Source of the DNA: Candidatus Woesearchaeota archaeon | GTDB lineage: Archaea > Nanobdellota > Nanobdellia > Woesearchaeales > WJKV01 | NCBI GenBank assembly: GCA_019323495.1 | Contig: JAHWHE010000029.1 | Span: 1 to 9,958, forward strand | Direction: 5' to 3' | DNA length: 9,958 bases | Made by a program: the position numbers and the translations under genes | The notes under the pieces: model-generated | Told to the model about the DNA's origin: nothing | The model's database searches: none | The model's input: the letters and a program-made list of their open reading frames with translations, nothing else | Shown: piece by piece, positions 5,666 through 9,958 of the stretch | Layout: every line of letters starts with the position of its first letter | Numbering within the stretch: position 1 is the stretch's first letter

Positions 5666-5845
5666 TCATAATACCTCAAGCACTCGTGCCTTGATTGTAG
5701 CTTTTCCGCCTGTTGGAACTGCAAGATCTTTGCTGCAGACTAGGCACTGTACAGTGCTGGTTGCATTTCCGAATATGATCTGCTCATTCTTGCATTTAGG
5801 GCACCTGACTTTAAGATACTTTGAACTGCATTCTCTTTGTTTCAT
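5666..5845 (-). CDS. rps27e: Small-subunit ribosomal protein eS27 (S27e)
   Basis: 59 residues from ATG 5845. A C4 zinc ribbon is clear: Cys15 and Cys18 (CPKC), Cys34 and Cys37 (CLVC), with the family pattern VRCPKC, QxIFGNATSTVQC and LAVPTGGKATIKARVLEVL. It binds rRNA in the 30S subunit. The frame can be read from a TTG at 5860, but GGAGGG at 5853-5858 lies six bases before ATG 5845 and would be inside the longer version, so the shorter start is right. This is the first gene of the eS27 - aIF2-alpha - nop10 - PAC2 operon, with a box A at 5886-5894 just after the gpsA stop. Confidence 0.95.
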   Translation of the reverse strand: MKQRECSSKYLKVRCPKCKNEQIIFGNATSTVQCLVCSKDLAVPTGGKATIKARVLEVL

Positions 5846-5852
5846 CGTAAAA

Positions 5853-5858
5853 CCCTCC
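5853..5858 (-). promoter_or_regulatory. Shine-Dalgarno of eS27
   Basis: GGAGGG on the - strand, six bases before ATG 5845. It fixes the start and, with the box A about 45 bp upstream of the ATG, implies a short leader of roughly 18-20 bases. Confidence 0.85.
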
Positions 5859-5885
5859 AAATCATGTTCAAGAAAACCGCCTTGC

Positions 5886-5894
5886 TTTATAAAG
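5886..5894 (-). promoter_or_regulatory. Archaeal promoter (box A) of the eS27 operon
   Basis: On the - strand CTTTATAAA is centred about 45 bp from ATG 5845 and 5 bp beyond the gpsA stop. A start site near 5863-5865 would give a short leader containing the Shine-Dalgarno. Read-through from gpsA is not excluded. Confidence 0.7.
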
Positions 5895-5898
5895 GTTA

Positions 5899-7104
5899 TT
5901 ATTGGCCGCCCGCTCTATCTTTTCTATACTTCTTATAATCCTGCAGAAAAAGCAGTTCATTCCTTCTGGTCAATCTTGAAGCCAATCCATCAAGCACATT
6001 ATATACTTCTTCAATATTGCTTTTTCCATGGACCATCTGGTAGATGAACGGAATAATCAGCAATTGATTCGTCCATCCTCTATTATTACATAGTTGCATT
6101 ATACTCTCCAAAGTGTTTATGCTTTCCACAACTTGCCCGATTTCCTCGCATATTTCTTCAGCAGTTCTATAGAATTCAGGCGCTTTTTCCCTGAAATCCT
6201 TTCCTCTTTCTAAGCCGAACCTGTAGTTCCTGCTTTTCGGGCTAGAGCAAGTGGCAATCAGATCTGCCAGGCCAGAGATAGAAGGTACCTTTACTTCCCA
6301 TCCCATTTTTTCCCTTGACAATTCTTTGAATATGAATTCTATGTCATAGTCTGCCAAACCAAGCAGTGTCGCTCTTGTATTGTGCGCGTCTTGTGTGTTA
6401 TAGTAACCTTCAAAGATACCAGAAGGATTTGCAAATATATTTTTCAACGCGCCTGATAGCTCAACACCTACTATGCTGGGATTGCCGACTACGACATATT
6501 GATCCACAGAAAATAAATTGCTTAAGAACTCAAGATATCTTGTCTTGACACGCCATTCTCGATTGAAATTTTTATGGTCTTTGTCAATCCAGCAGGCAAC
6601 TTCTGCACACGTCGCCCTTCCTCTTTCGACCTCGTGCTGGATATTCGGTCCGCACAATGATGCAATCCATGGTCTGTTTGCTTCTGATAATTCATCCCTT
6701 AATATTTCGTGCGGCAGTCGTATTGTTCTTGCTTCAGGATCGTATTCGCATCCCTTGCTGCCATTGACAACATACGCCCTGGGATTGATTGAATCGCTCA
6801 ATAATCTTATGGTCTCCCTGTAATTCTTAACAGGGATTGCAACAAATATAAGGTCTGCTTCTGAAAGGATTTTTTTATCGGAATCTCCCCATATTGCTTT
6901 GCCTTCATGATTAAGAATAACAGTGCCGCTCGTTTTTTTCAATGGCCCTGCAAGATTTGCAGAATAGGAAGGTTTCTGTCCGCCGTGTCTATCTGGATTT
7001 GTAAGAAGATCAAAAACTTGGCTGCCCCATTTCCCGTCTCCAAGAACAGCTAATTTTTCAATCCTGAAATCAAGTGCATCGTTTTTTCCTGCCATTATAA
7101 TCAT
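5899..7104 (-). CDS. gpsA: NAD(P)-dependent glycerol-3-phosphate dehydrogenase (GpsA-like)
   Basis: 401 residues, longer than the usual 330-340. It should reduce dihydroxyacetone phosphate to sn-glycerol-3-phosphate in the cytoplasm. The sequence shows the Rossmann loop GDGKWG (22-27), NGSKG (114-118), CGPN followed by E158, the catalytic-region GALKNIFA with Lys221, and TCSSPKSRNYRFG (285-297), which matches the TCxSxxSRNxxFG signature of GpsA/GPD1. The C-terminus has the usual helical end plus a short basic tail. The second Rossmann strand region (about 33-80) is diverged and carries extra sequence, so cofactor preference cannot be read. Its ATG overlaps the acyltransferase TGA (ATGA, 7101-7104), indicating translational coupling; ATG 7095 is an alternative. 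This is not the archaeal glycerol-1-phosphate dehydrogenase, which belongs to an unrelated family. Confidence 0.92.
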   Translation of the reverse strand: MIIMAGKNDALDFRIEKLAVLGDGKWGSQVFDLLTNPDRHGGQKPSYSANLAGPLKKTSGTVILNHEGKAIWGDSDKKILSEADLIFVAIPVKNYRETIRLLSDSINPRAYVVNGSKGCEYDPEARTIRLPHEILRDELSEANRPWIASLCGPNIQHEVERGRATCAEVACWIDKDHKNFNREWRVKTRYLEFLSNLFSVDQYVVVGNPSIVGVELSGALKNIFANPSGIFEGYYNTQDAHNTRATLLGLADYDIEFIFKELSREKMGWEVKVPSISGLADLIATCSSPKSRNYRFGLERGKDFREKAPEFYRTAEEICEEIGQVVESINTLESIMQLCNNRGWTNQLLIIPFIYQMVHGKSNIEEVYNVLDGLASRLTRRNELLFLQDYKKYRKDRAGGQ

Positions 7105-8330
7105 CTGAAATGCGCTATATTGTTTGCATAATAATCAACAACATCCTGTCTTGCGACAGTCACTGTGTTGTGGCTGTTATATATCATCCGTCTGAAAAGG
7201 CTGCACAAGAAACCAATCGCCCTTTCTGCAACTTTTTCGCTGTCAACAACATGACTAATGCGCGCGCCTGCATTTCTGAGGCATTCGCGCTCTTCTGTGA
7301 TCACAGAAACTAAATCTGGTAAATAAAGCTTTCCATCGCATCCTGAATGTGATTCCTGCATTTTTTTGACAGCCCTGCAGAATAATGCAGTTGCAGTGAC
7401 TTCTACTAATTTTTCGCATTCAGCCTGTATCCGCTTGTTCAACCGCACGCTGTGCCTTCCTATCTGTGAAAGTGTGGAAGGAATATCATCTGCCTTTATT
7501 ACAATTGGTTTTCCAATGTTCGTATAAGCATTTCCAAGGTCTCTTGTCAAAACATGTATAAACAAGCCGGGCCAGTCAAAGAAATAATAATCGAACTGTT
7601 CTTTTAGCGTTGGTTTTCTAGTTTTTTTAATCTCTTTTAACTTTTCAAAATATTTGAAATATCTATCGCTAGGGGTTTTTTCATAGCTAGTCGCCATAGG
7701 GACAACACATAAATCTTTTCCAGTGATGTGCTGACCGGTCATCAGCAGGCTTAGAGCAGCGGGGTTGAATTTGCTTTTCCCAGAATAAGCCCGCCCACTG
7801 TCAGGATATAACAAAATCGATTCATTTTCAGAAACTAGTTTTGAGACAAATAATGCAAGCCTGTTCTCTAATCTTTTTTTCTCTTCGTCAGACTGATTTG
7901 CTTTCCTGTAGACCTGGAACGCGCCTGCCCATCTGATCCATTTGTCAATGTTCAAAATAGGAAAGAAAGGATGTGGAAGCTTGAGATAAAGATTCTCGCC
8001 AGCAGCGATCTTTACGTAATTTCTTTTTGGCGGCGACCATGGATGCAAGAAAAGCATCAATGCATGGATCAGATAATCGCTGTGCTCCCTATGGTTGGCG
8101 ATGAATGCGACTGGTAAGTTTTCAGGAACTAGATCAAGATTCTCTTTTCCAGTAATGCAATTCCATTTGCCAAAAGCTTTTGAAAGAAACCACGATGCAA
8201 AATTTTTCATGTCAGTTCTGTAGAAATCTTCATTGAAATCAAAAGAAATTTCGCTGAAATCAAAGTCGCCTAAATTATCTAAAGTGATCTTTTCCAAATC
8301 GACGTTTTCAAAGTCTGTCCTTCTCCCCAT
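7101..8330 (-). CDS. PlsB-like glycerol-3-phosphate acyltransferase
   Basis: 409 residues with the four acyltransferase blocks in order: NHREHSD (79-85, the HX4D catalytic motif), GAFQVYRK (136-143), LLYPDSGRAYSGK (173-185) and VVPMATSYEKTP (209-220). Block III resembles the EGGRSRTGR / EGTRSRSGK of PlsB and GPAT enzymes, with Asp-Ser in place of Glu-Gly. The expected reaction is transfer of a fatty acyl group to the sn-1 position of glycerol-3-phosphate at the membrane, giving lysophosphatidate; the acyl donor is unknown. It is about half the length of E. coli PlsB, lacks an obvious membrane helix and has a helical C-terminal region (about 290-409) of unknown role. PlsC-type activity on lysophosphatidate, or another acyl acceptor, remains possible. 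Coupling to gpsA supports the glycerol-3-phosphate assignment. Confidence 0.8.
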   Translation of the reverse strand: MGRRTDFENVDLEKITLDNLGDFDFSEISFDFNEDFYRTDMKNFASWFLSKAFGKWNCITGKENLDLVPENLPVAFIANHREHSDYLIHALMLFLHPWSPPKRNYVKIAAGENLYLKLPHPFFPILNIDKWIRWAGAFQVYRKANQSDEEKKRLENRLALFVSKLVSENESILLYPDSGRAYSGKSKFNPAALSLLMTGQHITGKDLCVVPMATSYEKTPSDRYFKYFEKLKEIKKTRKPTLKEQFDYYFFDWPGLFIHVLTRDLGNAYTNIGKPIVIKADDIPSTLSQIGRHSVRLNKRIQAECEKLVEVTATALFCRAVKKMQESHSGCDGKLYLPDLVSVITEERECLRNAGARISHVVDSEKVAERAIGFLCSLFRRMIYNSHNTVTVARQDVVDYYANNIAHFR

Positions 8331-8359
8331 CCTGCATCAGCTATGGATTTTTGCGTGTT

Positions 8360-8368
8360 TTTATAAAA
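8360..8368 (-). promoter_or_regulatory. Proximal box A candidate for the acyltransferase-gpsA operon
   Basis: On the - strand TTTTATAAA is centred 34 bp before ATG 8330, giving a leader of only about 8 bases. It competes with the distal box at 8380-8390; sequence alone does not decide which is used. Confidence 0.45.
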
Positions 8369-8379
8369 CTTGCTTTGTT

Positions 8380-8390
8380 ATTTATAAATG
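8380..8390 (-). promoter_or_regulatory. Distal box A candidate for the acyltransferase-gpsA operon
   Basis: On the - strand the sequence reads CATTTATAAAT, identical over 11 bases to the + strand promoter at 8414-8424. It is centred 55 bp before ATG 8330, leaving a leader of about 29 bases that includes GCTGAT, a one-mismatch Shine-Dalgarno five bases before the ATG. Confidence 0.5.
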
Positions 8391-8413
8391 AATTTTGGTC
8401 TTTCAAATAGAAA

Positions 8414-8424
8414 CATTTATAAAT
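8414..8424 (+). promoter_or_regulatory. Archaeal promoter (box A) of the large membrane protein gene
   Basis: CATTTATAAAT is centred about 41 bp before ATG 8461, so RNA should begin near 8445 and include the Shine-Dalgarno at 8452-8457. Together with 8380-8390 it forms an exact 11-bp inverted repeat. Confidence 0.65.
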
Positions 8425-8451
8425 ATTATAGTTATTAAACCGAACAGTAGC

Positions 8452-8457
8452 GGTGAT
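8452..8457 (+). promoter_or_regulatory. Shine-Dalgarno of the large membrane protein gene
   Basis: GGTGAT lies just upstream of GTG 8458 and ATG 8461. The distance to ATG 8461 is short (three bases); ATG is nevertheless preferred, and a GTG start would add only one residue. Confidence 0.6.
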
Positions 8458-8460
8458 GTG

Positions 8461-9958
8461 ATGGAAAAAAGAGCTATAGTAGCTAAAATTCTAGCTTTAG
8501 TTAGTATTCTGATAGTTTTTATCATCTCAATTCCATCTGCAAGCGCGCAAATTAAATTTGATGTTCTTGATAAAACACTAGGCCAGTTTCACAAGATACT
8601 TGGCATGGATGGTGTTGTTTTCGGTGTACTTGTTTTCCTGTTCTTCTTTCTGATGTATGGCATCTTTGCACTTGGCTTGTCACGAAGCAAGGCTTTTTCA
8701 AAAGACGGCAAATTGACAAAGAACGCAAAAGTCGTTGCATTGTCATTGGCAGGTATCGTGATTCTTTCTACATTCTTCGTCAGGAAAAACGTTCTTTCGT
8801 TTGCAAAAAATACATTAGCACCGCAGTTCAATCTTTTCTTTGCAGTCATCCTCAGTGTTTTGATGTTCATGCTCTTCAGATGGCTGGGAAGGCAGACTTT
8901 CAGGAACAGGCAGGACATGGCAGATGTATTCGGCATCTTTTCTGTCGGGCTTGCTCTTAGCATGTTTGGAGCAATCGGCGAGGCAAAATGGGCAGAAGGT
9001 CTCGGCCTTGTATTGATAATAATTAGTGCGATCTGGCTGCTTGTTCTGATACTTGCAGGCAGCGGCGAGGACAGGGATGAAAGAAGAAGACGGGACGAAG
9101 GAGACGAAAGAAGACGAAGAGAAGAGGGAAGGGTTGCAACAATCTATGGAACAGTGAGGGACATGAATACAGGCGACCCGATAAGAGGCGCAACAGTGAC
9201 TGTTAACATACCCGGCGTAACACCTGCACGTTCTTTAAGAGATGGTTCGTATCATCTGTGGGATTTGCCCCTCGGAGACAATGTCAGGGTAAGTGCGACT
9301 GCTGACGGCTATCAGGAATTCCATTCAGAACCGATCAATCTGCAAAGAGACAGAAGATTAGACATACCTATGGGCACAGGAGAACAATCATACAACATAA
9401 ACGTAATTGTAAGGGATGCAATTACTGGAATTCCAATTGATAGGGAGGCAGATACTAGATTTTATGTGACAACTCCGCACGAAGCAATTCCGATTGAAGT
9501 GCCTGCAGAATTTGTGCACTATCAAGGAAATGGGAGATACATCTTAACTTTTATTTATGTCCCAGGACCAGGCTGTTCTGGGGTCCCTAATTTTCCGACT
9601 ATTTGGGGTGCGTCGTGTAGGCCAGATTATGATGACAATATAAGGGCAGTGACTGTCGATGACATCACAAATCCTATCCATATCTATGAGATAGAACTTA
9701 CACCACACTCTCCTCCTGGAGGTGGAAGAGATGTCCGTGTCGAAGTCATAGACGCTGCGCACGGAACTAGGATTGTTAATGCAGGAACAAGATTATACTT
9801 GGGTCTGCCAGGCGCAACACCAAGACAGTTGACAGCAGGCGAATACACAGACGATGGTTCAGGCGTTTATACAATACCAGAAGCAACAATCAATCCTGTC
9901 TTTCCTTTAGGGGGTGCAATGATTTTCACAATAGGCGCATCGAGTCCAGGTTTCCCTC
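8461..9958 (+). CDS. Multi-pass membrane protein with carboxypeptidase-regulatory-like beta domains (3' partial)
   Basis: The frame runs open from ATG 8461 to the window end, 499 residues so far. Residues about 5-28 form a signal sequence or signal anchor with a possible cleavage after Ala-Ser-Ala (27-29). Further hydrophobic helices lie at about 51-73, 90-106, 124-143, 155-173 and 181-200. Then comes a very charged linker with a duplicated nine-residue unit (DERRRRDEG / DERRRREEG, 206-223). Residues about 225-305 look like a carboxypeptidase-regulatory (CarboxypepD_reg-like) beta-sandwich: IYGTVRDMNTGDPIRGATVTV, DGSYHLWDLPLG, VSATADGY. Two more beta units begin near 311 (VIVRDAITGIPI) and 424 (VRVEVIDAAHGTRIVNAGT). 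The role may be surface structure or adhesion, or sensing; no enzyme motif is seen. It is divergent from the acyltransferase operon. The C-terminus is missing. Confidence 0.8.
   Translation, partial: MEKRAIVAKILALVSILIVFIISIPSASAQIKFDVLDKTLGQFHKILGMDGVVFGVLVFLFFFLMYGIFALGLSRSKAFSKDGKLTKNAKVVALSLAGIVILSTFFVRKNVLSFAKNTLAPQFNLFFAVILSVLMFMLFRWLGRQTFRNRQDMADVFGIFSVGLALSMFGAIGEAKWAEGLGLVLIIISAIWLLVLILAGSGEDRDERRRRDEGDERRRREEGRVATIYGTVRDMNTGDPIRGATVTVNIPGVTPARSLRDGSYHLWDLPLGDNVRVSATADGYQEFHSEPINLQRDRRLDIPMGTGEQSYNINVIVRDAITGIPIDREADTRFYVTTPHEAIPIEVPAEFVHYQGNGRYILTFIYVPGPGCSGVPNFPTIWGASCRPDYDDNIRAVTVDDITNPIHIYEIELTPHSPPGGGRDVRVEVIDAAHGTRIVNAGTRLYLGLPGATPRQLTAGEYTDDGSGVYTIPEATINPVFPLGGAMIFTIGASSPGFP
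9076..9129 (+). repeat. 27-bp tandem duplication encoding an Arg/Glu/Asp linker
   Basis: Two adjacent nine-codon units (9076-9102 and 9103-9129) encode DERRRRDEG and DERRRREEG. They sit in an almost purely purine tract on the + strand, between the last membrane helix and the first beta domain. The codons differ between the copies, so the duplication is not recent or is kept by selection on the protein. Confidence 0.7.

Noticed and set aside
5653..5848. Possible lateral transfer or bacterial contig end around the translation operon
   Set aside because: Promoters, Shine-Dalgarno style and base composition are uniform across both sides, so nothing suggests a junction.
1..9958. CRISPR arrays, insertion sequences, tRNA or rRNA genes
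   Set aside because: No regularly spaced direct repeats, transposase motifs, terminal repeats or tRNA-like cloverleaf sequences were seen anywhere in the window.

Overview
The window comes from an archaeon. It holds a ribosomal protein eS27 (S27e) - aIF2-alpha - Nop10 - PAC2-family operon, archaeal TATA boxes (TTTATAAA type), leaderless starts, and pilin-like genes whose N-termini contain KKA or KRG just before a hydrophobic helix. The compact layout, very small membrane proteins and this pilin style suggest a DPANN lineage (Woesearchaeota/Pacearchaeota-like). That placement is an inference; no rRNA or marker phylogeny is available here.

Layout. Positions 50-1411 (+) form a small envelope cluster: a 72-aa two-helix membrane protein, then two tandem, diverged paralogues with an archaeal type IV pilin-like N-terminal helix and one beta-rich domain each. 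A probable terminator follows. Positions 1606-3243 hold three unrecognised genes, two on the + strand and one on the - strand, all apparently leaderless. Positions 3240-8330 are a continuous - strand block. In transcription order it contains a PlsB-like glycerol-3-phosphate acyltransferase and a GpsA-type glycerol-3-phosphate dehydrogenase (ATGA overlap). These are followed by eS27, aIF2-alpha, Nop10 (49 aa), a PAC2-family proteasome assembly chaperone homologue, a 39-aa membrane protein and a DUF2284-like Cys-rich protein. Positions 8461 to the window end (+) start a large membrane protein with a signal sequence or signal anchor, about five further helices, an Arg/Glu linker and carboxypeptidase-regulatory-like beta domains. 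It is cut by the window edge.

The most interesting element is the acyltransferase/GpsA pair. Canonical archaeal lipids are ethers on glycerol-1-phosphate. These two genes would instead make glycerol-3-phosphate and acylate it, which is the bacterial/eukaryotic route to lysophosphatidic acid. The pair sits directly upstream of a core information-processing operon, so it looks like a settled part of an archaeal chromosome rather than contamination or a mobile island. Its promoter lies in a divergent region that shares an exact 11-bp inverted TATA element with the large surface/membrane protein.

Expression signals are consistent. Four genes have a box A centred 25-29 bp before the start codon and no Shine-Dalgarno (leaderless). 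Two genes with box A about 41-45 bp upstream carry a good Shine-Dalgarno. Some genes inside transcription units also have one. These signals were used to correct several starts.
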